Positions 1 to 8,207 are shown, numbered from the stretch's first letter. The stretch is 15,603 nucleotides of DNA from an uncultured Actinotalea sp. (GCF_946885855.1 NZ_CAMPHH010000048.1:1-15603), one strand, 5' to 3'. Translations and numbers: made by a program. The notes: generated from the letters alone by a model not told the origin.

Positions 1-1682
1 GTGACGAGGTCCTGCGCCGCCTCCTGGACCTCGGCGAGGTGCTCGGCGGAGCGGAAGGACTCGGCGTAGACCTTGTAGACGTCCTCGGTGCCGGAGGGCC
101 GGGCCGCGAACCACGCGTTCTCGGTCGTCACCTTGAGGCCCCCGATCGCCGCGCCGTTGCCCGGTGCCTCCGTGAGCCGCCCCGTGATCTCCTCGCCCGC
201 GAGCGTCGTCGCGGTGACCTGGTCCGGCCGCAGCGCGGCGAGCGCCGCCTTCTGCTCGCGCGTCGCCGGCGCGTCGACCCGGGCGTACCAGGACTCACCG
301 TGCCGCTCGACGAGCCGGCGGTGCAGCTGCGACGGCGAGTGGCCCGTCCGCGCCGTGATCTCGGCGGCGAGCAGCGCGAGGAGGATGCCGTCCTTGTCCG
401 TGCTCCACACCGTGCCGTCGTGGCGCAGGAACGACGCGCCCGCGGACTCCTCGCCGCCGAAGCCCACCGACCCGTCGAGCAGGCCCGGCACGAACCACTT
501 GAACCCGACCGGCACCTCCAGCAGCCGGCGCCCGTGCGCGGCCGCGACCCGGTCGATGAGCGCGGAGGAGACGAGCGTCTTGCCGACGGCGGTCCCCTCC
601 GACCAGCCCGGGCGCGCGCCGCCGTAGAGGTAGTCGATGGCGACGGCGAGGTAGTGGTTGGGGTTCATGAGGCCCGCGTCGGGGGTGACGATGCCGTGCC
701 GGTCGGCGTCGGCGTCGTTGCCCGTGGCGACGTCGAACGGCGAGCCGCCGTCGGTCGCCGCCATGGCCTCGACGAGCGAGGCCATCGCGGACGGCGACGA
801 GCAGTCCATGCGGATCTTGCCGTCCCAGTCCAGCGTCATGAAGGACCAGCGCGGGTCGACCTCCGGGTTGACCACGGTGAGGTCCAGCCCGTGGCGCTCG
901 GCGATCTCGCCCCAGTAGTGCACGGCAGCCCCGCCGAGCGGGTCCGCCCCGATCCGGACGCCGCTGGCCCGGAGGAGGTCGATGTCGAGCACGTTCGGCA
1001 GGTCGTCGACGTAGGCGGACAGGAAGTCGTGCCGGTGCGTCGTCGGCGCGGCGACGGCCCGCTCGAACGGCATGCGGCGCACGGTCCCGACGCCCTGGCG
1101 CAGGAGCTCGTTGGCGCGCGCGGCGATCCACGACGTCGCCTCGGACCCGGCCGGGCCGCCGTGCGGCGGGTTGTACTTGAAGCCGCCGTCCCGCGGCGGG
1201 TTGTGCGAGGGGGTGACGACGATCCCGTCGGCCAGCCCGGTCCCGGCGTCCGCGCTGCCGGCCGTGGTCCGCACGCCCTGGGACGTCGTCGCACCGTTGT
1301 GCAGGAGGATCGCGTGCGACACGGCGGGCGTGGGCGTGAACGAGTCGCGGGCGTCGACGTGGACGGTCACCTCCGCGGCCGCGAGCACCTCCAGCGCGGT
1401 GCGCCAGGCCGGCTCGGACAGCGCGTGGGTGTCGCGGCCGAGGAACAGCGGGCCGTCCGTGCCCTGCCCCCGCCGGTACTCCACGATCGCTGCGGTGGTC
1501 GCGATGATGTGCGCCTCGTTGAAGGCCCCGTCCAGGCTCGAGCCGCGGTGGCCGGAGGTGCCGAAGACGACCTGCTGGGCCGGGTCCTCCGGGTCGGGCA
1601 CCCGGTCGTAATAGGCGCCCACGACCGCGTCGACGTCGATGAGGTCCTCGGGACGGGCGGGGGTGCCGGCGCGCTCGTGCAT
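1..1682 (-). CDS. pgm: Phosphoglucomutase, alpha-D-glucose-phosphate specific (partial, C-terminal end cut by window edge)
   Basis: Interconverts glucose 1-phosphate and glucose 6-phosphate in the cytoplasm, linking glycolysis to glycogen, trehalose and cell-wall sugar nucleotides. About 560 codons are visible. All four family landmarks are present in order: the phosphoserine loop TPSHNPP (Ser about 159), the metal-binding loop NDADADRHG (Asp 323, 325, 327), the sugar-specificity loop GGEESAG (about 409-415) and the phosphate-binding loop RPSGTED (about 528-534). The last visible residues match the usual C-terminus, so only a few codons and the stop should lie beyond position 1. The ATG at 1682 is chosen. 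An in-frame GTG at 1688 is possible, and a TGA lies just upstream of it. No Shine-Dalgarno is evident. The gene is divergent from the DUF5926 gene across a 114-bp gap. The long open frame on the opposite strand is a compositional shadow. Confidence 0.96.
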   Translation of the reverse strand, partial: MHERAGTPARPEDLIDVDAVVGAYYDRVPDPEDPAQQVVFGTSGHRGSSLDGAFNEAHIIATTAAIVEYRRGQGTDGPLFLGRDTHALSEPAWRTALEVLAAAEVTVHVDARDSFTPTPAVSHAILLHNGATTSQGVRTTAGSADAGTGLADGIVVTPSHNPPRDGGFKYNPPHGGPAGSEATSWIAARANELLRQGVGTVRRMPFERAVAAPTTHRHDFLSAYVDDLPNVLDIDLLRASGVRIGADPLGGAAVHYWGEIAERHGLDLTVVNPEVDPRWSFMTLDWDGKIRMDCSSPSAMASLVEAMAATDGGSPFDVATGNDADADRHGIVTPDAGLMNPNHYLAVAIDYLYGGARPGWSEGTAVGKTLVSSALIDRVAAAHGRRLLEVPVGFKWFVPGLLDGSVGFGGEESAGASFLRHDGTVWSTDKDGILLALLAAEITARTGHSPSQLHRRLVERHGESWYARVDAPATREQKAALAALRPDQVTATTLAGEEITGRLTEAPGNGAAIGGLKVTTENAWFAARPSGTEDVYKVYAESFRSAEHLAEVQEAAQDLV

Positions 1683-1782
1683 GGTCACGAGTCAACCACC
1701 ACGGCCCCGGGACCCGCACGGCGGCGTCCAGGGTCCGGTCCGGCGAGGGGCCGGCGCGCGGTCCAGGGCGGGCGCCGTCGAC

Positions 1783-1788
1783 TACCCT
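1783..1788 (+). promoter_or_regulatory. -10-like element, leaderless start of the DUF5926 gene
   Basis: The hexamer TACCCT fits the actinobacterial TANNNT -10 pattern. It ends 8 nt before the ATG at 1797, and no purine-rich Shine-Dalgarno lies between them. Transcription would then begin at or next to the start codon. No good -35 is visible. Confidence 0.5.
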
Positions 1789-1796
1789 CGCTGCTC

Positions 1797-2636
1797 ATGG
1801 CCAAGCGACCCGCCGTCGAGTTCGTCCTGCGCCCCTTCGAGGGCCTCCCCGGTGAGCCGGACTACGTCGCCCTGCGCGAGGTGGTCCCCGCGGCGACCGC
1901 GACCGCGCGCACCACGAAGGAGCACGGCGCGCGCGACGTCGTCGTCACGACCGTCCTGCCCGCGGGCTGGCCCGCCCTGCACCGCGGCGACGGCACGATC
2001 ATGCTCGCGCTGCAGACGACGGCGGGCTCGGGGGACCTGTCCCGGGACCTCGCCGACATGCTCCTGCTCGCCCTGGAGTCCCCCGCCGGCACCCCGGTCA
2101 CGGCCACCCGGATCCCCGAGCCGGGACCGCGGCTGCAGGACGTGCTCGACCCGTCCGTCCCGTTCGAGGTCACCGTCCACGACGGCTTCGACTTCTGGCG
2201 GTCCGAGGGCGTGGAGCTCACCGCGGAGATCGAGGGCGTCCTGGAGCGGATGAACGAGACGGTCATCCCGACGCAGCGGCTCACCTCGGTCGAGGCGGCC
2301 TACCGCGCGCAGATGGGCGACAAGGACTTCCTGCGCTGGGCCCAGCCGCACGACGAGCAGGTGTTCCTCGACGCGCTCGCCCGCCTCCACGCGCGCCGCG
2401 AGTCCGGCCTGGGCGCGGGCGGGTCGCTCGGCCGCTTCATCGGCGCCTTCCGCTCCTGCGGGATCCTCGTGCCGGTGTGGGACCTCGACCAGGACGCGAC
2501 GCTCGAGGACCTCGAGACGGCCGTCGCGGCGCTCGGCGAGCGGCTCGACGCGGCGCTCGCCGTCGACGCCCCGCTCGACGCCACCGAGCGGCGGGCGCGC
2601 GCCGGGCTCGTCGCGCGCCAGCTCACGCTGCGCTGA
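1797..2636 (+). CDS. DUF5926 family protein
   Basis: A 279-residue soluble protein of unknown function. It begins MAKRPAVEFVLRPFEGLP and continues into a conserved-looking VALREVVPAATA segment, which I recognise as the actinobacterial DUF5926 family. No signal peptide, membrane segment or catalytic motif is apparent. The protein is rich in Asp, Glu and Arg, and its C-terminal half looks helical. A single Cys lies in FRSCGILVPVWDLDQD, near residue 221. The ATG at 1797 is preferred because family-like sequence begins there. The frame stays open far upstream only as an antisense shadow of pgm. Homologues have at times been given unrelated names; nothing in the sequence supports a specific enzyme activity. 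The next gene lies 106 bp downstream on the same strand with its own putative promoter. Confidence 0.85.
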   Translation: MAKRPAVEFVLRPFEGLPGEPDYVALREVVPAATATARTTKEHGARDVVVTTVLPAGWPALHRGDGTIMLALQTTAGSGDLSRDLADMLLLALESPAGTPVTATRIPEPGPRLQDVLDPSVPFEVTVHDGFDFWRSEGVELTAEIEGVLERMNETVIPTQRLTSVEAAYRAQMGDKDFLRWAQPHDEQVFLDALARLHARRESGLGAGGSLGRFIGAFRSCGILVPVWDLDQDATLEDLETAVAALGERLDAALAVDAPLDATERRARAGLVARQLTLR

Positions 2637-2667
2637 CCGACGGCCCCGGCTGCCCTGCGCCCGTCGG
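2637..2667 (+). terminator. Possible terminator hairpin after the DUF5926 gene
   Basis: CCGACGG (2637-2643) can pair perfectly with CCGTCGG (2661-2667) around a 17-nt loop directly after the stop codon. There is no T-tract, and such pairs are common by chance at this GC content, so this is tentative. Confidence 0.3.
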
Positions 2668-2729
2668 ACCGGGGGACATGACCTGAGGTTGACCCTCGGC
2701 TGACGTGGCGATGGGACGACCTCCGTCGT

Positions 2730-2735
2730 TAGTGT
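2730..2735 (+). promoter_or_regulatory. -10-like element, leaderless start of the glycosyltransferase
   Basis: TAGTGT fits TANNNT and ends 7 nt before the GTG at 2743. An alternative in-frame GTG at 2734 overlaps this hexamer, which argues for the GTG at 2743 as the true start. There is no Shine-Dalgarno. A weak TGGCGA at 2706-2711 could serve as -35 with an 18-bp spacer. Confidence 0.5.
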
Positions 2736-2742
2736 GTACGTC

Positions 2743-3501
2743 GTGTCCACCCCACGCCGCGCTGACGACGGTCGGCGCCCCGGGCCCCGGCAGCGGGTCG
2801 CCGTGGTCATCCCCGCCAAGGACGAGTCCCGGCGCATCGCCGCCACCGTCCGCTCCGCGCGGTCCATCCCCAACGTGGACCTCGTCCTCGTCGTCGACGA
2901 CGGCAGCGAGGACGCGACCCAGCACGTCGCCCGCGACGCGGGCGCCGTCGTCGTGCGGCACTCGCACAACCGCGGCAAGGCGTCCGCGATGGAGACCGGC
3001 GCCGCCGTCGTCGCCATGCGCGACGCGCCCGACCGCCCGCCGCGGCTCCTGCTCTTCATCGACGGCGACCTGGGCGAGACCGCCGTCAACACCGCCCCCC
3101 TCGTCCCGCCGGTCCTCGACGGGACGGCGGACCTGGCCATCGCCCTGCTGCCGCCGCAGCCCGGGGCGGGCGGTCGTGGCATCGTCGTCGGCCTGGCGCG
3201 GCGCTCGATCCAGTCGATGACCGGGTGGACGCCGACCCAGCCGCTGTCCGGGATGCGCTGCCTCACGCGTGAGGCGTTCGAGGCGGCCACGCCGCTGGCC
3301 CGTGGCTGGGGCGTGGAGACGGGCATGACGATCGACCTGCTGACCAAGGGCTTCGTCGCCGTCGAGGTCCCGTGCGACCTGCGGCACCGTCCCTCGGGCT
3401 CGGACCTGCGCGGTCAGCTCCACCGCGCCGCGCAGTACCGGGACGTCCTGCTCGCGGTCAACGCGCGGCGGGCGCGGCGGGTGCTCGGTCGGGAGGGCTG
3501 A
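2743..3501 (+). CDS. Family-2 glycosyltransferase (GT-A fold)
   Basis: A 252-residue protein predicted to transfer a sugar from a nucleotide-sugar donor. The GT-A Rossmann core starts at about residue 18 (RVAVVIPAKDESRRI). It has the donor-binding acidic motif VVDDGSEDAT (about 50-59), HNRGKASAMETG (about 75-86) and the metal-binding DxD-type motif FIDGDLG (about 105-111). LSGMRCLTREAFE and GWGVETGMTIDLL follow, as in bacterial polyprenyl-phosphate or glucosyl-3-phosphoglycerate-type enzymes. There is no membrane anchor and no signal peptide, so it should be cytosolic or membrane-peripheral. Acceptor and donor cannot be read from the sequence. It ends tail to tail inside the last codons of the opposite-strand membrane protein gene (44-bp overlap). 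The GTG at 2743 is preferred over the GTG at 2734 because of the -10-like hexamer at 2730-2735. Confidence 0.88.
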   Translation: MSTPRRADDGRRPGPRQRVAVVIPAKDESRRIAATVRSARSIPNVDLVLVVDDGSEDATQHVARDAGAVVVRHSHNRGKASAMETGAAVVAMRDAPDRPPRLLLFIDGDLGETAVNTAPLVPPVLDGTADLAIALLPPQPGAGGRGIVVGLARRSIQSMTGWTPTQPLSGMRCLTREAFEAATPLARGWGVETGMTIDLLTKGFVAVEVPCDLRHRPSGSDLRGQLHRAAQYRDVLLAVNARRARRVLGREG

Positions 3502-5917
3502 GGGCCGGTCCTGCCCCGCGGACCCGCAGGAGCCAGCTCGCGCTGACCGCCACGAGCAGCGGGACGGCCACGGACACGCCCATGGCCGGGATGACGATCC
3601 CGGAGTCGTTGACGAGGAAGCCGATCCCCAGCGTGACGGCGAGCGCCCAGACGACCGGGCGCAGCATCGGCGCCGTCGTCGTCAGGGCGGTGAGGGGCTC
3701 GCCCGAGGAGAGCCAGCCGTACGCGCCGCCGTCGGGTGCCGCCGCCGCCTGCCGCAGCGGGCGCAGCAGCACGACGACCACGAGCGCGATGCCGCCGACG
3801 GCGAGCAGCGTCAGCCACGTGCCGCCGAGGTTCGCGACGTTCTGCGCGAGCTTGCGGCCGACGACGTCGCCGAGGCCCCCGTCCAGCACGGTGTCCACGA
3901 ACCGTCCCAGGTGGGTGCGGTCCTCGGGCGGTCGCAGCCAGTCCACGAGGAGGAACGCGAGCATCGCGGCCCCGGTGCCCCCGAGGACGACGACGGCGCG
4001 CCGCCACGTCAGCCGGATCCCCGCCGCGGCGAGCGCGAGCACCGCGAACCCGGGCAGGAGCGCGGGCGGTCCGCCGAAGTCGCTGCCGAGGCCGGGGGCG
4101 CCGTTGACGAACGCGGCGACCACGCCGATCCCGGCGACGAGGAGCGCGGCCCGGCGGCGGTGGCCCCGGCGCACCAGGGGATCCGCCGCGGCGGCCGCGG
4201 CGAGCAGGACGGCGGCCGCGAAGACCGCGAAGGAGGTGTTGTTGAAGCCGTAGAACCGCGCGCCGACCACGGTGGAGACGCCGAGCGGGGCGGACAGCTG
4301 CAGCGTCGCGCCGGTCACGACGTCGGCGGCCAGCACGAACGCGGTGAGCTGGGCCACGAGCGCCAACGGCCCGAGCAGCTCCCGGCGCACCACGGGCAGC
4401 AGCGCGAGCGCGGTGATCGCGGCGATGATCGCCACGATGACGCCGGTGACGGCCCAGCCGGGCGACCCCGCGCGCCACCACGGCACGAGGTTGGCGAGCG
4501 TCGCGGCCACGGGCAGGGAGCCGACGGCGACCCCCGCGACGACGAGCGCACGCAGCACGGGCACCGCCACCGTCGGACGCGTCGGCGAGAGCACCGGGGC
4601 GGGCCGGTCGCGCAGCCGTGCCGCGAGCCGGGCGCTCCACGCGAGCACGCGCCCGTTGAGCCCCACGACGACGACGGCCTGCAGCAGCAGGTTGACGACG
4701 ATGAGGTAGGTGTAGGTGGACGGCACGACGGGACGCGAGGCGACCTGGTGCCGGTCGATGTCCACGACCGCCTCGAGGCGTTCGATGGCGCTACCGGGTC
4801 CCGGGGTGGGGCGGACGGGGCTGCCGACGAGCGCGCCCGTGGGTGCCTCGCCCTGCAGGCCGAGCAGGGCGAGCAGGGTCGGGGTGACGTCCGTCGTCTG
4901 GAGGATCCCGTCCTGGCGGGTCGAGCGCGTCGTGAGCAGCGAGGCGTCGTAGGTGCGCCCGGCGGGCGCCGGACCGAGCGCCGCGGCGAGCTGCATGCGC
5001 GCGACCGTGCCCGAGTCGGACAGGGACACCACCAGGACGGTGACCTCCTGACCCGTACGCACCGTGTGCTCGCGGACGGCCTCGAGCACGGCGCCGAGAC
5101 GGGCGTCGACCGGCTGCACCTGCTGCAGGCGCGTCGGCTCGGTGATGACGTCCGGGCCGGCCGGCTCCTCGCCGGTGGACTGCTGCGGGGCGTCGTCGTC
5201 GGCCGTGCCGTCCCCGGAAGGGGCGTCCGGGTCCGGCTCCGACCGCGGCACCGTGGCACGGCCGGTGTCCCGCACGGACCCCGCGTCGACGACGACCAGG
5301 CGCGCCGTCGTCAGCGCCTCCTCCACGGCGTCGGCGAGAGCGCCCGGCTCCGCCGGCCGCCGCTCGTGGCTGCCGACGACGACGCCGTCGGGGTCGGCCA
5401 GGGCGATGGCCGCGCCGGGTCCGAAGCCCGCGGCCGGGACGCCCTCCTCCCGCAGGAGGCGGCCGAGGAGGCCGAGCGACGGGGAGAAGCTCGACGCGGC
5501 CGCCGACTCCTCGTAGTCCGCCCAGCCGGGCACGGCGCCCTCGGCGTCGGGTGAGCGCAGCGTGCGGCACTCGCCGTAGCCCTCGCCGGGCAGGTCCCCG
5601 GCCCGCGCTCCCGCCGACACCGCGAGCCAGCCCTCCGACGGGCAGGAGAACGAGCGGATGCTGCGCGGGGAGACCGTCCCCAGGCCGGCGCTGCGCGACA
5701 GCTCCCACAGCACCGGCGTCGCGAGGGTGCGGACGTCCTCCCAGCGCAGGCCGGAGGTGCCGACGAGGACGACGGGCCCCGCGCCGTCGTCGGCGGGCTC
5801 CTCCGGGGAGGTCGCGGCGGCGGCCGGTGCGGCGCCGAGCAGGCCGACGAGCAGTCCCGTGACGACCGCGACGAGCACGGCGGCGGCGCCGCGACGGCGT
5901 GGGGTCGGGACGGGCAC
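3458..5917 (-). CDS. AlkP-like secreted domain fused to a polytopic membrane domain, function unknown
   Basis: An 819-residue protein. Residues 1-35 are a signal sequence with an Arg-rich n-region, a hydrophobic core and an Ala-rich end (PAAAA). Residues 48-365 resemble the alkaline-phosphatase/phosphodiesterase fold: an N-terminal strand (VVLVGTSGLRWEDV), a nucleophile-like loop (SFSCPSEGWLAVSAG, about 89-103), VTVLVVSLSDSG (about 292-303), and TTDVTPTLLALLGL (about 341-354), which matches the DxxPTLLxLLG signature. An acidic, low-complexity linker occupies about 226-260. From about residue 402 there are eight or more hydrophobic segments, including the patch ARFYGFNNTSFAVF (about 553-566). 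Metal ligands look degenerate (SDSG where SDHG is usual). I recall this architecture as a conserved actinobacterial family of unknown function next to pheA. The GTG start follows a TANNNT element. The 3' end overlaps the glycosyltransferase gene by 44 bp. Confidence 0.85.
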   Translation of the reverse strand: MPVPTPRRRGAAAVLVAVVTGLLVGLLGAAPAAAATSPEEPADDGAGPVVLVGTSGLRWEDVRTLATPVLWELSRSAGLGTVSPRSIRSFSCPSEGWLAVSAGARAGDLPGEGYGECRTLRSPDAEGAVPGWADYEESAAASSFSPSLGLLGRLLREEGVPAAGFGPGAAIALADPDGVVVGSHERRPAEPGALADAVEEALTTARLVVVDAGSVRDTGRATVPRSEPDPDAPSGDGTADDDAPQQSTGEEPAGPDVITEPTRLQQVQPVDARLGAVLEAVREHTVRTGQEVTVLVVSLSDSGTVARMQLAAALGPAPAGRTYDASLLTTRSTRQDGILQTTDVTPTLLALLGLQGEAPTGALVGSPVRPTPGPGSAIERLEAVVDIDRHQVASRPVVPSTYTYLIVVNLLLQAVVVVGLNGRVLAWSARLAARLRDRPAPVLSPTRPTVAVPVLRALVVAGVAVGSLPVAATLANLVPWWRAGSPGWAVTGVIVAIIAAITALALLPVVRRELLGPLALVAQLTAFVLAADVVTGATLQLSAPLGVSTVVGARFYGFNNTSFAVFAAAVLLAAAAAADPLVRRGHRRRAALLVAGIGVVAAFVNGAPGLGSDFGGPPALLPGFAVLALAAAGIRLTWRRAVVVLGGTGAAMLAFLLVDWLRPPEDRTHLGRFVDTVLDGGLGDVVGRKLAQNVANLGGTWLTLLAVGGIALVVVVLLRPLRQAAAAPDGGAYGWLSSGEPLTALTTTAPMLRPVVWALAVTLGIGFLVNDSGIVIPAMGVSVAVPLLVAVSASWLLRVRGAGPALSPPDRAPAAPAAR

Positions 5918-5923
5918 CCGGCC

Positions 5924-5929
5924 AGCCTA
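5924..5929 (-). promoter_or_regulatory. -10-like element, leaderless start of the AlkP-like membrane protein
   Basis: On the minus strand TAGGCT lies 6 nt before the GTG at 5917, with no Shine-Dalgarno between. The divergent gap to pheA is 103 bp. A plus-strand TACGCT at 5939-5944 could be the pheA -10, which would leave a leader of about 70 nt. Confidence 0.5.
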
Positions 5930-6010
5930 CGGGCGCACTACGCTCGGCCCGCGGACCGGTGGGGGACGGCCACAGGTCCCGCGGACGACCTGCACCACAC
6001 CGTCACGGAC

Positions 6011-6016
6011 AGGAGG
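6011..6016 (+). promoter_or_regulatory. Shine-Dalgarno of pheA
   Basis: A strong AGGAGG ends 4 nt before the ATG at 6021 and fixes that start. The open frame extends further upstream, but only across the divergent gap and as a shadow of the neighbouring gene. pheA contrasts here with the leaderless-type genes around it. Confidence 0.85.
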
Positions 6017-6020
6017 ACCG

Positions 6021-6989
6021 ATGCGTTCGGACCAGGTGGAGGGGGGCGCCGGCCGGCTGCGCTACGCGTACCTGGGCCCGGCGGGGACCTTCACCGAGGC
6101 GGCGCTGCGGCAGATCGCCTCGCCCGAGGACGCCGTGCTCCTCCCGCAGGTCGACGTCGTCTCCGCGATCGAGGCGGTGCGCAGCGGGGCGGCGGACCGC
6201 GCCGTCGTCGCGATCGAGAGCTCGGTCGAGGGCTCCGTGACGGCCGTCCTGGACACGCTCGCGACCGGGGACCCGCTCGTCCTGCTCGGCGAGATGATCG
6301 TGCCCGTCTCGTTCGTCCTCGCCACCCGGCCGGGGACGGGGCTGGGCGCCGTGCACCGGGTCGCCGCCCACCCCCACGCGTGGGCGCAGTGCCGGCGCTG
6401 GCTGCTGGCGAACCTGTCCGACGCCGTCCACGTGCCCGCGACGTCGAACACCGCCCCGGCCGCCGCGATGGCCTCGGGGGAGCGGGAGCTGGGCTTCGAC
6501 GCCGCGCTCGTGCCCCCACCCGCCGTCGACGTGTACGGCCTCGTCCCGCTCGCCGAGGGCGTGGCGGACAACCGCCACGCGGTGACGCGGTTCGTCCTCG
6601 TCGGCCCGCCCGGCGCCGTGCCGGCGCGCACCGGGGCGGACAAGACGACCCTCGTGGTGCATCTGCCGAGCAACCAGGCGGGGGCGCTGCTGGAGATGCT
6701 CGAGCAGTTCTCGGCCCGCGGGGTGAACCTCTCCCGCATCGAGTCCCGGCCGATCGGGGACTCCCTGGGCCGGTACTCGTTCTCCATCGACGCCGAGGGG
6801 CACGTCGAGGACGAGCGGGTGGCGGAAGCCCTCATGGGTCTGCACCGGGTGTGCCCGCACGTGCGCTTCCTGGGCTCCTACCCGCGCGTCGACGCCCCGC
6901 ACGGCGACGTCCGCCCGGGGACGTTCGACGCGGACTTCGTCGCGGCGCGGGCGTGGGTCCAGGCGCTGCGGGAGGGCCGGGCGCACTGA
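6021..6989 (+). CDS. pheA: Prephenate dehydratase
   Basis: Converts prephenate to phenylpyruvate in phenylalanine biosynthesis, in the cytosol. The 322-residue length fits a monofunctional dehydratase with no chorismate mutase domain. The catalytic domain starts at YAYLGPAGTFTEAAL (about 15-29), followed by IESSVEGSVTAVLDTLATG (about 65-83) and the catalytic TRF motif (189-191, in NRHAVTRFVLVG). A C-terminal ACT domain (about 209-285) carries GALLEML (221-227) and ESRP (241-244), the Phe-binding motifs that give feedback inhibition. The usual PxENS signature reads AIESS here, so the Asn is Ser and the preceding Pro is Ala; this is worth noting but does not undermine the assignment. The start is set by AGGAGG at 6011-6016. 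It converges on the lipid kinase gene with only 6 bp between the two stop codons. Confidence 0.96.
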   Translation: MRSDQVEGGAGRLRYAYLGPAGTFTEAALRQIASPEDAVLLPQVDVVSAIEAVRSGAADRAVVAIESSVEGSVTAVLDTLATGDPLVLLGEMIVPVSFVLATRPGTGLGAVHRVAAHPHAWAQCRRWLLANLSDAVHVPATSNTAPAAAMASGERELGFDAALVPPPAVDVYGLVPLAEGVADNRHAVTRFVLVGPPGAVPARTGADKTTLVVHLPSNQAGALLEMLEQFSARGVNLSRIESRPIGDSLGRYSFSIDAEGHVEDERVAEALMGLHRVCPHVRFLGSYPRVDAPHGDVRPGTFDADFVAARAWVQALREGRAH

Positions 6990-6995
6990 CCGTCG

Positions 6996-8195
6996 TCAGG
7001 AGTCCCCGTCCTCCAGCGGGAGGCGGATGACCAGCGCGTTCGGCTGGATCCGGGCGTGCAGCTCGAGCGCCTCGCCGATCGTGTCGCCGTCGACCTGGAC
7101 CGGCTGGGGCTCGCGCGTGCGGACCCGGACCTCGCGGGCGTCCGTGTGCTCGATCCGCCCCAGCGCGCCGTGGTCGACGCGCGGCCGGATGCCGAAGCGC
7201 TGGAGCGTGACGTCCCCCGCCACGCGTGCCCAGCCGAGCACGCCGGCGCGCGCGTCGATCTCGCCGACGTGCAGGACGCCGTCGTCGACCTCGGCGTCCG
7301 GGATGAGGGTGATCCCGCCGGGGAGGCGGCCGACGTTGCCGAACAGGAGGCTCCGCAGGCGGACGGAGCGCCACGGCCCGTCGTCGAGGCGCAGGTCCAG
7401 GCGCATGCGCCGCCCGCCCAGGTGCCGCAGGCCCGAGAGGACGTAGGCGACCCAGCCGACGCGGGCCTTGAGGTCCTCGTTCGTGTCCCCCATGACGGCG
7501 GCGTCGAAGCCGAGGCCCGCCATGACCAGGAAGATGTGGTCCCGCGCGGGCTCGGATGCGTCGGCCGGCGTCTCGGTGGGCTCGACGGCCTCCGGGTCGG
7601 CCTCCGCGACGACGTCCTGGACCTGCGACTCGTCCCGCACGATCGTCAGCCAGCCGACGTCGACCGGGCGCTCCTGACCGGTCAGCGCGATCCTCAGGAG
7701 CGCGTCGACGTCCCCGATCGGCAGGTCGAGGTTGCGGGCGAGGAGGTTGCCCGTGCCCTGGGGGAGCAGGCCCATCGCCGTGCCCGTGCCCGCGAGCCCC
7801 TCCGCCACCGCGCGGACCGTGCCGTCGCCGCCGATGGCCACGACGAGCTGGGCGCCCTGCTCGAGCGCCTGCCGCGTCTGGCCGATCCCCGGGTCCTCCG
7901 CCGTCGTGTCGAACCACAGCGGCTCGGGCAGGTACCGGGCGGCGCACGCCTGCACGGCCGCGTCGCGCAGCGCCGGCACCCCGGGCTTGGTCGGGTTCGC
8001 GACGAAGGCGACCTTGACGTGCGCGGCGTCGGTGTCCCCGGTGGCGGCGGTGCCCTCCGTGCCCGGCCCCGCGGCCGACGGGTTCGGGTCCAGGCCGTGC
8101 CCGCGCAGCGCGCGGCGCGTCCGGACGACGAGCACGAGGGCGACGGTCGCCAGAGCGATCGCGAGGCCGGTGACGAGCCATCCCACCCAGGTCAT
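6996..8195 (-). CDS. Diacylglycerol kinase family lipid kinase (DagK/YegS-like)
   Basis: A 399-residue protein predicted to phosphorylate a lipid such as diacylglycerol at the cytoplasmic membrane. Residues 3-24 form a membrane anchor (WLVTGLAIALATVALVLVV), followed by a linker and then the DAGK catalytic domain from about residue 60 (VKVAFVANPTKPG). The nucleotide-binding signature VVAIGGDGTVRAVAEGL spans about 118-134, and LLPQGTGNLLARNL follows at about 143-156, both diagnostic. The C-terminal half is the NAD-kinase-like beta sandwich (FGNVGRLPGGITLIPDAEVDDG, in part, at about 285-306). An acidic, low-complexity insertion at about 189-218 interrupts the domain. The ATG at 8195 was chosen because it begins the membrane anchor and sits 6 nt after a TANNNT hexamer; the frame is open further upstream but antisense to serS. 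The gene is divergent from serS (130-bp gap) and convergent with pheA. Confidence 0.92.
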   Translation of the reverse strand: MTWVGWLVTGLAIALATVALVLVVRTRRALRGHGLDPNPSAAGPGTEGTAATGDTDAAHVKVAFVANPTKPGVPALRDAAVQACAARYLPEPLWFDTTAEDPGIGQTRQALEQGAQLVVAIGGDGTVRAVAEGLAGTGTAMGLLPQGTGNLLARNLDLPIGDVDALLRIALTGQERPVDVGWLTIVRDESQVQDVVAEADPEAVEPTETPADASEPARDHIFLVMAGLGFDAAVMGDTNEDLKARVGWVAYVLSGLRHLGGRRMRLDLRLDDGPWRSVRLRSLLFGNVGRLPGGITLIPDAEVDDGVLHVGEIDARAGVLGWARVAGDVTLQRFGIRPRVDHGALGRIEHTDAREVRVRTREPQPVQVDGDTIGEALELHARIQPNALVIRLPLEDGDS

Positions 8196-8201
8196 GGTCG
8201 C

Positions 8202-8207
8202 ACCGTA
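8202..8207 (-). promoter_or_regulatory. -10-like element, leaderless start of the lipid kinase
   Basis: Read on the minus strand, TACGGT ends 6 nt before the ATG at 8195. There is no Shine-Dalgarno in between. It shares the 130-bp divergent gap with the serS promoter. Confidence 0.5.

Noticed and set aside
39..1796. Long plus-strand open frame running into the DUF5926 gene
   Set aside because: It is antisense to pgm, which shows every family motif. The Arg/Ala/Val-rich translation has no recognisable domain, and open antisense frames are expected at this GC content.
1683..1796. TTGACT 7 nt before the pgm start as a further leaderless -10
   Set aside because: It lacks the A at position two of the hexamer, and the GTG/ATG start choice is open, so it was not counted.
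2637..2674. Possible H-type pseudoknot (2637-2643 with 2661-2667, 2644-2649 with 2669-2674)
   Set aside because: The crossing loops would be 0 and 1 nt, too short to span stems of 6-7 bp. The pairings are more likely alternatives or chance.
3911..5554. 547-codon plus-strand open frame
   Set aside because: Antisense to the AlkP-like membrane protein. Its Asp/Arg/Gly/His repetition mirrors the complement of hydrophobic codons.
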